A DNA stretch of 64,000 bases from Burkholderia sp. OK233 (lineage in GTDB: Bacteria > Pseudomonadota > Gammaproteobacteria > Burkholderiales > Burkholderiaceae). Below the pieces are notes generated by a model that was given only the letters and a program-made list of their open reading frames with translations, made no database searches and was not told where the DNA came from. Shown here one piece after another: positions 26,170-34,975 of this stretch. How positions within the stretch are numbered: position 1 is the first letter of the stretch; each line of letters opens with the position of its first letter. Position numbers and translations under genes: made by a program. Location of the stretch: the NCBI RefSeq assembly GCF_900230185.1, contig NZ_OCSR01000001.1, positions 4,712,001 to 4,776,000 of the forward strand, read 5' to 3'.

Positions 26170-27405
26170 ATGAGTACGAAAGTTCACGTTCATCTGTTTT
26201 ATGGCGCCGACCCGCGCTTTTACCGGCCGGGTGACAACATCGGTTGCCTGTACGGTTATCACCATGCCGAATCCGATGCGTTCAGGCTGACCTATTCGCA
26301 GGACGCCCGCGAAAGCAAACCGGTGCGTTTGCTGCGCCGCGCGCTGAAGGCGGCGCTCGGCTTCGACTTCATCCATACGTGGCGTAACCGCGAAGAGATG
26401 CTGCGCTCGGACGTGATCTGGACGCATACCGAACAGGAATGGCTGTCCGCCGCGCTGATGCTGCTGCTGAGCGGCCGCAAGGCCGGAGGTGACGCCAGCC
26501 CCTTGCTGTTGGCGCAAAGCGTGTGGCTGCTCGATAAATGGCCTTCCTACGGGATTCTGCGCAGCTGGCTGTATCGCAAGCTGATGACGCGCGCCGACCA
26601 GTTGACCACGCTCGCCACTGAAAACGCCGAGCTGTGCCAGCGCTATTTCAATCGCGACGCGAAGCCGCTCCTGTACGGCCTGAACACGCAGGACTTTCCC
26701 GTGAAGACGCCGACCGAATGGACGCCGCATACGCCGATCCGCATCGCTGCCGTCGGCAATGATCGCGACCGCGATTGGGAAACGCTCATCAAGGCCTTCG
26801 GCAACGATGCGCGCTACACGGTGAAGCTTGCGACACGCCGGCGGATTCCCGCCTCGCTGCGCGCGCCGAACGTCGAGATCGCACTGTTCTCCGGTATCAG
26901 GAAGCAGCACGAACTCTACGACTGGGCCGACGTGATCGTCGTGCCGTTGCGACCGAATTCGCACGCCTCGGGCATCACCGTGATGCTGGAAGCGGCGGCG
27001 GTCGGCAAGCCGATGGTGGTCACCAATGTCGGCGCGCTGCAGGATTATTTTCCGGCGGGCGAGGCGGCTTACATCCCGCCGTTCAACCCGCAGGCGTTGC
27101 GTGAGGCGGTGGACCAGCTCGCCGCTTCGCCCACGGACGCGTTGCACCAGGCACAGGCTGCGGCTGCCGGTTTGCTGTCGCGCGATCTGACCACGCAGAA
27201 CTATGCGATGCAGCACGTGAGAACTACGCGGGAGATGCTGCGGGCGCGCGCAGCGTCGCACGGACGCGTGACGGCCGGTGCGGCCGACGCCGACACAGTG
27301 GCAACGGCGCCGCGTGCCGCGGTGAACCAGCCGGCGCGAGTTCGCGCGGGCAGCCAGGCGCAAGGCCAGCGCCCTGGCCCGCGCGAATCACGCGGAGGTC
27401 TCTAA
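26170..27405 (+). CDS. bceH: Glycosyltransferase (GT-B fold) of the cepacian cluster
   Basis: 411 residues. The donor-binding half has IRIAAVGNDRDRDWETLIKAF, ELYDWADVIVVPLRPNSHASGITVMLEAAAVGKPMVVTNVG, which is the C-terminal half of a family 4 GT-B enzyme. The last ~60 residues are Ala/Arg-rich and probably disordered. The start at 26170 begins MSTKVHVHLFYGADPRFYRPG. The frame extends 210 bp upstream through bceG's end but without a ribosome site. The stop is 3 bp before bceI. Confidence 0.88.
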   Translation: MSTKVHVHLFYGADPRFYRPGDNIGCLYGYHHAESDAFRLTYSQDARESKPVRLLRRALKAALGFDFIHTWRNREEMLRSDVIWTHTEQEWLSAALMLLLSGRKAGGDASPLLLAQSVWLLDKWPSYGILRSWLYRKLMTRADQLTTLATENAELCQRYFNRDAKPLLYGLNTQDFPVKTPTEWTPHTPIRIAAVGNDRDRDWETLIKAFGNDARYTVKLATRRRIPASLRAPNVEIALFSGIRKQHELYDWADVIVVPLRPNSHASGITVMLEAAAVGKPMVVTNVGALQDYFPAGEAAYIPPFNPQALREAVDQLAASPTDALHQAQAAAAGLLSRDLTTQNYAMQHVRTTREMLRARAASHGRVTAGAADADTVATAPRAAVNQPARVRAGSQAQGQRPGPRESRGGL

Positions 27406-27408
27406 ACG

Positions 27409-28869
27409 ATGTCGACGATTGCGCGAGGCGGCGATAACGCGGAGCGGGTACTGTCCGGCGCTCGCAAGGAGTGGTTGCCGGAGGCCTTACTGTGGCTGAT
27501 CACCGTGATGTTGATCATCGCGCATCAGGGCACGGTGCTCACGCTTGGATTCCCGGTGCTCGCGATCCTGACGGGCCTGTGGCTCTACTTCAAGAGCCCG
27601 GCACGCTACGTCGGTTTCATGTGGTGGCTGTGGTTCCTGAGCCCGGAGGTACGGCGTCTTGCCGACTGGTCCAAAGGTTCGTTCACGCCGACCAGCCTGA
27701 TCCAGGTCGCGCCGCTGGCGGTGACGATGATCAGTGCCTTTTCCTTGCTTCGCTACTACAAGCTGCTTTCGCAGCGGCGCGGCCTACCGGTGCTGCTGGT
27801 TCTGATGGGGCTCGCCTACGCGTTCATGATCGGCGTGATGTCGAGCGGGCCGCTCGCCGCGACCTATGACCTCGCGAACTGGCTCTATCCGATCCTGATC
27901 GGATTTCACATCATGGCGCACACGCGCCAGTACCCGAAGTATCGCGACACCATCGTGAGTACCTTTATATGGGGCATGCTGGTGATGGGCGGTTACGGCC
28001 TGATCCAGTTCTTCATCATGCCGCCGTGGGACGCGCTGTGGATGCTCGGCTCGCAGATGAATTCGCAGGGCGATCCTGTGCCGATGGGCGTGCGCGTCTT
28101 CAGCACGATGAACTCATCGGGACCGTTCGCGTTCGCGATGATGGGTGCGATGGTCTACGTGATGGCGGCCACGCACCGCGTGCGCTGGGTCGCGGCGGCG
28201 CTGGGCTTCTTCGCTTTCGCCCTGAGCCTCGTGCGTTCGACGTGGGGCGGCTGGGTGATCGCGCTCCTGATCCAGCTGGTCAAGGCGAACAACAAGGTGC
28301 GCGTGCGGATCGTTGCGAGTGCGGTGCTGCTTGCCGGTCTTTGCGTGCCGCTGCTCACGGTCGGCCCGGTCGCCGAGCGGATGCAGGCGCGCCTGAACAC
28401 GCTCGTCAACCTGAGCGACGACCAGAGCTATGCCGCGCGTAACGAGTTCTACGCGACCTTCGCGAAGACGGCCTTTACCGACGTCTCCGGCGAAGGCATG
28501 GGCGCGACCGGCACCTCGACCAAGCTCTCGAACGACGGCGGTCAGCTCGGCCAGTACGGCAACTTCGACAGCGGGGTGATGAACATCCCGTTCGTGCTCG
28601 GCTGGCCCGGCACCTTGCTCTACATGTCCGGCATCGTGTGGCTGGTGGTGCGCGCGGCGCTCGCGTCGTTCAAGCTGCGCAACGACAAATTCGTGTCCGC
28701 CTGCCTGAGCCTCAGTCTCGCGACCTTCGCGATGCTGGTGTTCACCAATTCGCTGGTCGGCACCGGCGGGCTGCTGCTTTTCATGAGTGTTTTTTCGATC
28801 CTATCCGCGGTGCACTACGAAAAGATGAACCGCAGACGCACGCTACTTTTCCACGGAGGCACTGATTGA
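27409..28869 (+). CDS. bceI: Repeat-unit polymerase (Wzy type)
   Basis: 486 residues with about ten to twelve hydrophobic helices spread over the whole length, as in O-antigen ligase/Wzy polymerases. It would join flipped repeat units in the periplasm. A large periplasmic loop (about residues 325-400, with DDQSYAARNEFYATFAKTAF and GMGATGTSTKLS) resembles the catalytic loop of WaaL/Wzy proteins. GGAGG precedes the ATG by a few bases. The stop overlaps the bceJ start by 3 nt. Confidence 0.88.
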   Translation: MSTIARGGDNAERVLSGARKEWLPEALLWLITVMLIIAHQGTVLTLGFPVLAILTGLWLYFKSPARYVGFMWWLWFLSPEVRRLADWSKGSFTPTSLIQVAPLAVTMISAFSLLRYYKLLSQRRGLPVLLVLMGLAYAFMIGVMSSGPLAATYDLANWLYPILIGFHIMAHTRQYPKYRDTIVSTFIWGMLVMGGYGLIQFFIMPPWDALWMLGSQMNSQGDPVPMGVRVFSTMNSSGPFAFAMMGAMVYVMAATHRVRWVAAALGFFAFALSLVRSTWGGWVIALLIQLVKANNKVRVRIVASAVLLAGLCVPLLTVGPVAERMQARLNTLVNLSDDQSYAARNEFYATFAKTAFTDVSGEGMGATGTSTKLSNDGGQLGQYGNFDSGVMNIPFVLGWPGTLLYMSGIVWLVVRAALASFKLRNDKFVSACLSLSLATFAMLVFTNSLVGTGGLLLFMSVFSILSAVHYEKMNRRRTLLFHGGTD

Positions 28870-30110
28870 GAGTCGCCATTGTCACGCACGTCGTGCGCCA
28901 TAACGACGGCCAGGGGCGCGTCAACCACGAGATTGCGCGCGCCGCCCTCGAGGAAAACATCGGTGTGACGCTGGTTGCGTCGCACGTTGCGCCGGATCTG
29001 CTCGCCCATCCGAACGTCCGCTGGGTACCGGTGAAGATCGGCCGCTGGTGGCCCACCAATCTGCTGCGTCAGCAGGTGTTCGCGTTCAAAAGCGCGATGT
29101 GGCTGCGTGCGCATCGCCGCGAATTCGACGTGCTGCACGTGAACGGCTTCATCACGTGGATGCCCGCCGACGTCAACACCTCGCACTTCGTGCATAGCGG
29201 CTGGTTCGGCAGCAAGTACTACCCGTTCGGGCTCACGAAGGGCGTGTGGTCCGCGTATCAGTCGGTGTATACGCGCTGCAACGCGTTGCTCGAACGCTGG
29301 GCTTACCGGCGCTCGAAGGTGATTACGGCGGTGTCGCAAAAGGTTGCCGATGAAATTCGTGCGATCGGCTTGACGCCTGATAACCGGGTCGACGTGATCT
29401 ACAACGGCGTCGATACGCAAGGCTTCGCGGCTGCCACGGGCGACCGTGCGAAATTCGGCTTGCCGGCGGACGCATTCCTGCTGCTGTTCGTCGGCGACCT
29501 GCGCACGCCGCGCAAGAACCTCGGCACGGTGTTGCAAGCGCTCAAGCATCTGCCCGAACACGTGCAGATCGCGGTGGCCGGTTTTCTGCCGGGCAGCCCG
29601 TATCCGGAAGAAGCGAAGGCGCTCGGCATTGCGCATCGCGTGCATTTTCTCGGGCTGGTCAAAGAAATGCCGGTACTGATGCATTCGGTCGACGCGTTCG
29701 TGTTCCCGTCGCGCTACGAGGCGATGAGCCTGTCGCTGCTCGAAGCGATGGCTGCGGGCCTGCCGGTGGTCACGGCGCGCACGGCGGGCGGTGCGGAAAT
29801 CATCACGCCGGAATGCGGCATCGTGCTCGACGACCCGGACGATCCCAAGGCATTGGCGGGCGCTATCGCTCGTCTTGCTGAAAACGACGACGCACGCCGC
29901 GCGATGGGCGTCGCCGCCAACGAACTCGCAACCGGCTTCGGCTGGGCGCGGATGGCCGCGCAATACATCGCGCTGTACCGGCAACTGGCGGGGCAGCAGA
30001 AGGACCGCCGACGCAGCGAAGCGGAAGTTGCGGTGGTCACCAAGACCGACGCGCTGACGCTGAACACGCTAGCCGGGCAGACAATCCACCACAACGCTCA
30101 GGGACAATAA
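28866..30110 (+). CDS. bceJ: Family 4 glycosyltransferase, TTG start
   Basis: 414 residues. The donor domain shows LLFVGDLRTPRKNLGTVLQALKHL and VFPSRYEAMSLSLLEAMAAGLPVVTARTAGGAEII, the family 4 EX7E motif. The start codon is TTG at 28866, overlapping the bceI stop. It is supported by GGAGG at 28855-28859, 6 nt upstream, and by MRVAIVTHVVRHNDGQG, a normal GT4 opening. Translation is probably coupled to bceI. The sugar added is not known from sequence. Confidence 0.9.
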   Translation: MRVAIVTHVVRHNDGQGRVNHEIARAALEENIGVTLVASHVAPDLLAHPNVRWVPVKIGRWWPTNLLRQQVFAFKSAMWLRAHRREFDVLHVNGFITWMPADVNTSHFVHSGWFGSKYYPFGLTKGVWSAYQSVYTRCNALLERWAYRRSKVITAVSQKVADEIRAIGLTPDNRVDVIYNGVDTQGFAAATGDRAKFGLPADAFLLLFVGDLRTPRKNLGTVLQALKHLPEHVQIAVAGFLPGSPYPEEAKALGIAHRVHFLGLVKEMPVLMHSVDAFVFPSRYEAMSLSLLEAMAAGLPVVTARTAGGAEIITPECGIVLDDPDDPKALAGAIARLAENDDARRAMGVAANELATGFGWARMAAQYIALYRQLAGQQKDRRRSEAEVAVVTKTDALTLNTLAGQTIHHNAQGQ

Positions 30111-30112
30111 CT

Positions 30113-31279
30113 ATGACCACAAGATCAATCAAATCGCTGCAGATCGGGATGCACTGGTTTCCCGAACGCGCGGGCGGCCTCGACCGCATGTACTACTCGC
30201 TGGTCGGCGCATTGCCGGGCGCGGGCGTCGCGGTGCGCGGCGTGGTGGCCGGCTCGCCCAAAGTGGCCGCGGACACCGGCGGCGCGATCAACGGTTTCGG
30301 CTCCGCCGCGCAATCGTTGCCGCTGCGGCTGATGGCGGCACGCCGCGCGCTGCGCCAGGAGATCAGCACCTCGCGTCCCGATGTGATTTCGTCGCACTTC
30401 GCGCTGTACACGTTTCCGGGTCTCGACGTGACACGCGGCATTCCGCAGGTCTCGCATTTCCAGGGGCCGTGGGCCGACGAGAGCCACGTTGAAGGCGCCG
30501 ATTCGCTCGGCCAGCGCGCCAAGCGCTATCTGGAACAATCGGTGTATGCGCGCTCGTCGCGGTTGATCGTCCTGTCGGAGGCATTCGGCAAGATTCTGAC
30601 TTCGCGCTATCGCATCGCGCCGGACCGCGTGCGCGTCGTACCGGGCTGCGTGGATGTCGAGCAGTTCAATCTGCCGATCACGCCTGCCGAGGCGCGTCTG
30701 AAACTGCAACTGCCGCAGGACCGGCCGATCGTGCTGGCCGTGCGGCGTCTGGTGCGCCGCATGGGCCTCGAAGATCTGATCGATGCGGTGAAGCTGCTCA
30801 AGCGCACTGCGCCCGATGTGCTGTTGCTGATCGCCGGCAAGGGGCGGCTCGAAGGCGAGTTGCAGGCGCGTATCACCGAGGCGGGCCTCGAGGACAACGT
30901 GAAACTGCTGGGCTTCGTGCCCGATCAGCATCTGGCGGCGTTGTACCGTGCCGCGAATATCAGCGTGGTGCCGACGGTGGCGCTGGAAGGCTTCGGGCTG
31001 ATTACCGTTGAATCGCTGGCTTCCGGCACGCCGGTGCTGGTGACGCCAGTGGGCGGTTTGCCGGAAGCGGTGGCGGGTTTGTCGCCGAATCTGGTGTTGC
31101 CGGAGACGGGCGCAAAGGCGATTGCGGCAGGTCTGGCAGGCGCGTTGAACGGCTCGCTGAAGTTGCCGGATGCCGATGCTTGCCGCCGCTATGCGCGCGA
31201 GAACTTCGATAACTCGGTGATCGCGAAGCGCGTGGCGTCGGTGTATAGCGAGGCGATCGCGGCGGGTGGGGTGCATTGA
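30113..31279 (+). CDS. bceK: Family 4 glycosyltransferase
   Basis: 388 residues. It opens LQIGMHWFPERAGGLDRMYYSL and has the donor domain VLAVRRLVRRMGLEDLIDAVKLL and VPTVALEGFGLITVESLASGTPVLVTPVGGLPEAVAG. It is 2 bp behind bceJ, with GGGACA upstream. It is the last gene of the long bceB-K unit and is followed by a strong terminator. Confidence 0.9.
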   Translation: MTTRSIKSLQIGMHWFPERAGGLDRMYYSLVGALPGAGVAVRGVVAGSPKVAADTGGAINGFGSAAQSLPLRLMAARRALRQEISTSRPDVISSHFALYTFPGLDVTRGIPQVSHFQGPWADESHVEGADSLGQRAKRYLEQSVYARSSRLIVLSEAFGKILTSRYRIAPDRVRVVPGCVDVEQFNLPITPAEARLKLQLPQDRPIVLAVRRLVRRMGLEDLIDAVKLLKRTAPDVLLLIAGKGRLEGELQARITEAGLEDNVKLLGFVPDQHLAALYRAANISVVPTVALEGFGLITVESLASGTPVLVTPVGGLPEAVAGLSPNLVLPETGAKAIAAGLAGALNGSLKLPDADACRRYARENFDNSVIAKRVASVYSEAIAAGGVH

Positions 31280-31298
31280 ACGCACCATGACGCAATAG

Positions 31299-31335
31299 AA
31301 AAAAGGCCTGAATCGTTGCGATCAGGCCTTTTTTT
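31299..31335. terminator. Bidirectional terminator between bceK and bceN
   Basis: GGCCTGA (31305-31311) and TCAGGCC (31322-31328), flanked by an A-run before and a T-run after, giving up to 13 paired bases. It ends both the bceB-K unit on the plus strand and the convergent bceN unit on the minus strand. Confidence 0.9.
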
Positions 31336-31372
31336 ACAGGGTGACGGCTGCCCACGCAGCCGCCTCCCAGGA

Positions 31373-32416
31373 TCAGAACGTCTCGTGATGCTCGTTCCGG
31401 CCAAGGTCCGCATGAACCATCATGTGGCACAGCTGTTCAAGCGTGGTTTCCGGCTTCCAGCCGAGCTTCTCGTGCGCCTTGTCCGCGCAGCCGATCAGCA
31501 GGTCCACTTCCGCCGGGCGGTAAAACTTCGGGTTCACGCGCACCAGCGTCTTGCCGGTTGCCACGTCGATGCCGGTCTCACGCTCTTCCTTGCCCGACCA
31601 TTCGATCTGATAGCCCGCGGCGGCGAACGCCATGCGCACGAAGTCGCGGACCGTCTCGGTGCGGCCGGTGGCGAGCACGAAGGTATCGGGTTCATCGGCC
31701 TGCAGCATGCGCCACATGCCTTCCACGTATTCGAGCGCGAAGCCCCAGTCGCGCTTGGCGCTCAGGTTGCCGAGCTCCAGCACGTCCTGTTTGCCGAGCT
31801 TGATCTTCGCGACGGTGTCCGTGATCTTGCGCGTGACGAATTCGCGGCCACGTAGCGGCGATTCGTGATTGAACAGAATCCCGCTGCTCGCAAACAGGTT
31901 GTACGACTCGCGATAGTTGATGGTCGACCAGTGCGCGAACAGCTTGGCCACACCATACGGGCTGCGCGGATAGAAAGGCGTCTCCTCGCGTTGCGGCACC
32001 GCCTGCACGAGACCGAACATTTCCGACGTCGACGCCTGGTAGAAACGGGTCTTCGGATTCAGAATGCGGATGCCTTCAAGCAGATTCAGCGCGCCGATGC
32101 CGGTCACTTCGGCGGTCGTCACGGGCTGGTCGAACGAGACCCCCACGAAGCTCTGCGCGGCGAGGTTGTACAGCTCGTCGGCCTGCGCGCCTTCGAGCAG
32201 ACGCAGCGTCGAGCCCAGATCGGTCAGGTCGTGTTCGACCAGACGCAGATTCGGATGATCGAGCACGCCGAGTTCACGAATGCGCCAGAAGTTGACCGAA
32301 CTCGTGCGCCGGTAGGTGCCGGTCACGTGGTAGCCCTTGTCGAGCAACAGTTTGGTCAGATAGGCGCCGTCCTGTCCGGATACGCCGGTGATGATCGCTT
32401 TGCGTGGTTGGCTCAT
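31373..32416 (-). CDS. bceN: GDP-mannose 4,6-dehydratase
   Basis: Turns GDP-D-mannose into GDP-4-keto-6-deoxymannose, the precursor of the D-rhamnose in cepacian. 347 residues of the extended short-chain dehydrogenase fold. The NADP motif is GVSGQDGAYL at residues 11-20. The catalytic region is STSEMFG and YPRSPYGVAK (Tyr and Lys), then NHESPLRGREFVTRKI. As I recall, BceN-type enzymes can also carry out the next reduction to GDP-rhamnose. No separate reductase gene is present in this window. It is the last gene of a short minus-strand unit with the acyltransferase/SGNH pair. Confidence 0.95.
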   Translation of the reverse strand: MSQPRKAIITGVSGQDGAYLTKLLLDKGYHVTGTYRRTSSVNFWRIRELGVLDHPNLRLVEHDLTDLGSTLRLLEGAQADELYNLAAQSFVGVSFDQPVTTAEVTGIGALNLLEGIRILNPKTRFYQASTSEMFGLVQAVPQREETPFYPRSPYGVAKLFAHWSTINYRESYNLFASSGILFNHESPLRGREFVTRKITDTVAKIKLGKQDVLELGNLSAKRDWGFALEYVEGMWRMLQADEPDTFVLATGRTETVRDFVRMAFAAAGYQIEWSGKEERETGIDVATGKTLVRVNPKFYRPAEVDLLIGCADKAHEKLGWKPETTLEQLCHMMVHADLGRNEHHETF

Positions 32417-32471
32417 AGCTTGCCTTCGATATTGGTAAAAGAGAAAGAGAAGTGCACTTGAAAAAGGAGCT

Positions 32472-33203
32472 TCAAAGCGTGCCGTCCAGCAGTCGCCGCA
32501 CCAGCGGATCGACGACCTGAAAATCCTGTTCCGCCTTGAGCCGGTACAAGCCCGGCTTGGGATGCGCGCCGTCGGACATCAGCGTCTTCCAGTCCGGCAG
32601 ATTGCTGACGTACGCGAACTGATCGACGAGCGGCACCTGCTGTTCGGCGGCCACCCGGCGCGTCATCGCGACCATCGCGGCGAGCCGCGCGTTGAGGCGG
32701 TTGTCGGGCATCGGGTTCGAGGTCTGTAGAACCGGCTCTTTGCCGAGCACGCGGGCCGTTTTCACGAGCGTCGTTTCGGCCGCGTAAAACTGCTCGGGCG
32801 TCTGGTTCTGCATTACTTCGTTGATGCCGTAATTGATCAGCACGATCTGCGCGGACGAAGCGGCGAGCCGTTCCTGCCACGGCAGGCCGGCGGTCGGGCC
32901 GGCGCGGCGGTTGCCGGTGCCGTCGCGCAGCTGGCTGGCCATCGTGCCGCCCACGCCGTAGTTCGTGACGCGCACCCGTTGACCGTACCTGGCTTGCAAT
33001 TCGTCTTGCAGATACGACACGGCGTTTTGCGCCTGCGGTCCGCAGTGGCCGGCGCTGCACGTAATGCCGAGCGTGGTCGAATCGCCGTAGGCGTCCACCA
33101 GCACCTGCGATGCCGGACTTCCGGCACGCGCGTCCAGTGCCAGTGAAACCAGCACTGACGCAGCGGCCGACACGCCCGCAGCGAGCCACGCGCGGCGCCT
33201 CAT
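32472..33203 (-). CDS. SGNH-fold hydrolase/acyl esterase with signal peptide
   Basis: 243 residues. An N-terminal signal (MRRRAWLAAG..., ending about residue 28) targets it to the periplasm. Block I is VDAYGDSTTLG (nucleophile Ser), block II NYGVGGTMASQL, block III INYGINEV and block V SDGAHPKPG (Asp and His). The start overlaps the upstream acyltransferase stop in an ATGA, so the two are coupled. The frame is open upstream to 34394, but that part is only a shadow of the acyltransferase. It probably takes part in O-acylation or deacylation of cepacian together with BceO. The direction of the reaction is inference. Confidence 0.85.
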   Translation of the reverse strand: MRRRAWLAAGVSAAASVLVSLALDARAGSPASQVLVDAYGDSTTLGITCSAGHCGPQAQNAVSYLQDELQARYGQRVRVTNYGVGGTMASQLRDGTGNRRAGPTAGLPWQERLAASSAQIVLINYGINEVMQNQTPEQFYAAETTLVKTARVLGKEPVLQTSNPMPDNRLNARLAAMVAMTRRVAAEQQVPLVDQFAYVSNLPDWKTLMSDGAHPKPGLYRLKAEQDFQVVDPLVRRLLDGTL

Positions 33204-34288
33204 GCGCGGCTTCGTGGCGCTCGCGATGCGCCCCCCGACACGCTGCCGGCGGGCGCATGGCCGTTGCCTGCCGAGCCGAAGATCAAACGTTTTTCGAACG
33301 CGAACCACGTGATGCTGGCGTAGGCGAGGGTGATCGCGAGTGCCAGCGCCGCGGTCAGATAACGGTTCAGATGCAGCGGCCACAGCGTGTACAGCACGCT
33401 CAGGTGGATCAGATAAATCGTGTAGCTGATGGTGCCGATATAGACCAGCACGGGATTGCACAGCAGCCGTTTGACGATGCCCTTGCTTTGCAGGGCGATG
33501 ACCACGACCGAAGTACAAAGCACCAACGAAACGCTGTAGAGCGCGGCGTTCGATAGCGGCGTATTGGCCGCCCGGAACCGCGGATAGTGCAGATGGAGCC
33601 ACGCCAGCACGGCGAGTGCGGCAAAAAAGCCGAGCACGGCGAGGCCCTTGAACGGCTCGAGTGCATTGCGATCGCGCCGTACGGCGACGGCGAGCAGCGC
33701 GCCGGCCGCCAGCAGGTCCATGCGGAACGGCGTCAGGTAATAGATCGGCCAGAACGAATCGAACCAGGGCGTGGCGACTGCGCGCAGCACCGGCACCAGC
33801 ACGATCAACGCGGCCGCCACGTAGCCGAGCACACGCTCGGGCAGCAGCAGGATCACGAACGGCCAGAAAATATAGAACTGCTCTTCGACCGCTAGCGACC
33901 ACAGCACATTCAGGCTGTCGTGACCGCTTTGATTGAGTGCGTCGCCGATATTGGTCGCGAAGAACGCGTACCACTGCCAGTGCTGCGCCCAACCGAAGCC
34001 GAACAGAATCGACGACACCACCATCAGCAGCAGATAAGGCGGCAGGATGCGCCGCGCCCGGCGTGCATAGAAATAGCCGAAATACGACTGCTGGCGCGCC
34101 TTGCGCTCGAGCAGGATGCCGGTAATCAGGAAACCGCTCAAAACAAAAAACAGGTCGACGCCCATCCACAGCGGCGCTTTCAAGGCGTGCTGGGCGAATA
34201 CCGCGAGCACGGCGATGGCGCGCAAACCGTCGAGCTGCACGATGCGGCGGGAGTGAGAAGGCGCTAAGGGCAGTGCGCTGGCAGTCAT
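33200..34288 (-). CDS. bceO: Membrane acyltransferase 3 family O-acyltransferase
   Basis: 362 residues, about ten membrane helices. It opens QLDGLRAIAVLAVFAQHA (catalytic His) and has GVDLFFVLSGFLITGIL, the Arg-rich YARRARRILPPY and LWSLAVEEQFYIFWPF. It moves acyl groups across the membrane onto polysaccharide. In many O-antigen acetylases the membrane part and an SGNH domain are a single protein. Here the two parts are separate genes with a 4-bp overlap. It is first in the minus-strand unit and divergent from bceP. Confidence 0.9.
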   Translation of the reverse strand: MTASALPLAPSHSRRIVQLDGLRAIAVLAVFAQHALKAPLWMGVDLFFVLSGFLITGILLERKARQQSYFGYFYARRARRILPPYLLLMVVSSILFGFGWAQHWQWYAFFATNIGDALNQSGHDSLNVLWSLAVEEQFYIFWPFVILLLPERVLGYVAAALIVLVPVLRAVATPWFDSFWPIYYLTPFRMDLLAAGALLAVAVRRDRNALEPFKGLAVLGFFAALAVLAWLHLHYPRFRAANTPLSNAALYSVSLVLCTSVVVIALQSKGIVKRLLCNPVLVYIGTISYTIYLIHLSVLYTLWPLHLNRYLTAALALAITLAYASITWFAFEKRLIFGSAGNGHAPAGSVSGGASRAPRSRA

Positions 34289-34975
34289 GAACCGTCCATG
34301 GTGTGAAGCAGATGGGCCGGGCGAAGGATCGCGCGAATCTTCTCAAGTCAGGAACAGGGCTTGAGGGCAAGGGCGCGCTCGCTTCGCGTCGCAACGGAAG
34401 TGCATTCGATTCTAGGGAAAATAAATTGATGAAAAAACGGGAATGAAATGGATAAATGAATCAGATTGCAACAGGGTGTTTCGTTATCCATTCGCAATAG
34501 ATTTTTATGCTTGTGTCTTGTGATTGTCGCAATCCGTAAGAAGTGCAGCCGGAATCAGGTTGCATCGGTAAGGATGGGGCGCAAAGGCACTGCGGGGCGC
34601 ACGCATCCACGTCCATTTTCATTTAATCGATTTTTAAATCATTTTCTTTCACAACGCTTAAAGCGTCGAATATTTTTGAATTATTTTCGATTTTCGTCGC
34701 GGCATTCTTTCCGCGTAATGTGAGCCGTGTGGACGGGTGGCCACGGATGGCGCGTGCGTCACGCGCCCAGTGCTCGTATTCGACCAGGCTCGCGTTTGAG
34801 TGTCGGCGCTGCGGCGAGCCTGATTTCCAAGCCCCGTCTTGTACGTCGTGTCTGGCGGGAATCAGTCTCGTGTTCTCACGTCGCTTCTAGCGGCCTCAGC
34901 CGTCATTTCTTTGGATTTTGCACCCGCGTGAGCCAGTTGCCCGATCGCGGCACGGCCCTGATTGGAGGAATAACT
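34289..34975. promoter_or_regulatory. Divergent AT-rich region between bceO and bceP
   Basis: 687 bp with a strongly A/T-rich core at 34420-34720. It carries the promoters of the bceO unit (minus) and the bceP-Q-R unit (plus). An ATCGATTT motif at 34626-34633 is shared with other bce regions (see findings). The open frame between 34727 and 34975, upstream of the TTG, is not translated by my start choice. I could not fix -35/-10 boxes. Confidence 0.5.

Noticed and set aside
32472..34394. A 640-residue minus-strand open frame suggesting a fused acyltransferase/SGNH protein
   Set aside because: The upstream two thirds are out of frame with the true acyltransferase and form only an Arg/Pro-rich shadow. 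The SGNH gene starts at 33203, with its own signal peptide.
34727..34975. ATG at 34727 as the start of bceP
   Set aside because: It would put ~83 unstructured residues before the signal peptide and lacks a ribosome site. The TTG at 34976 has GGAGG at the right distance.
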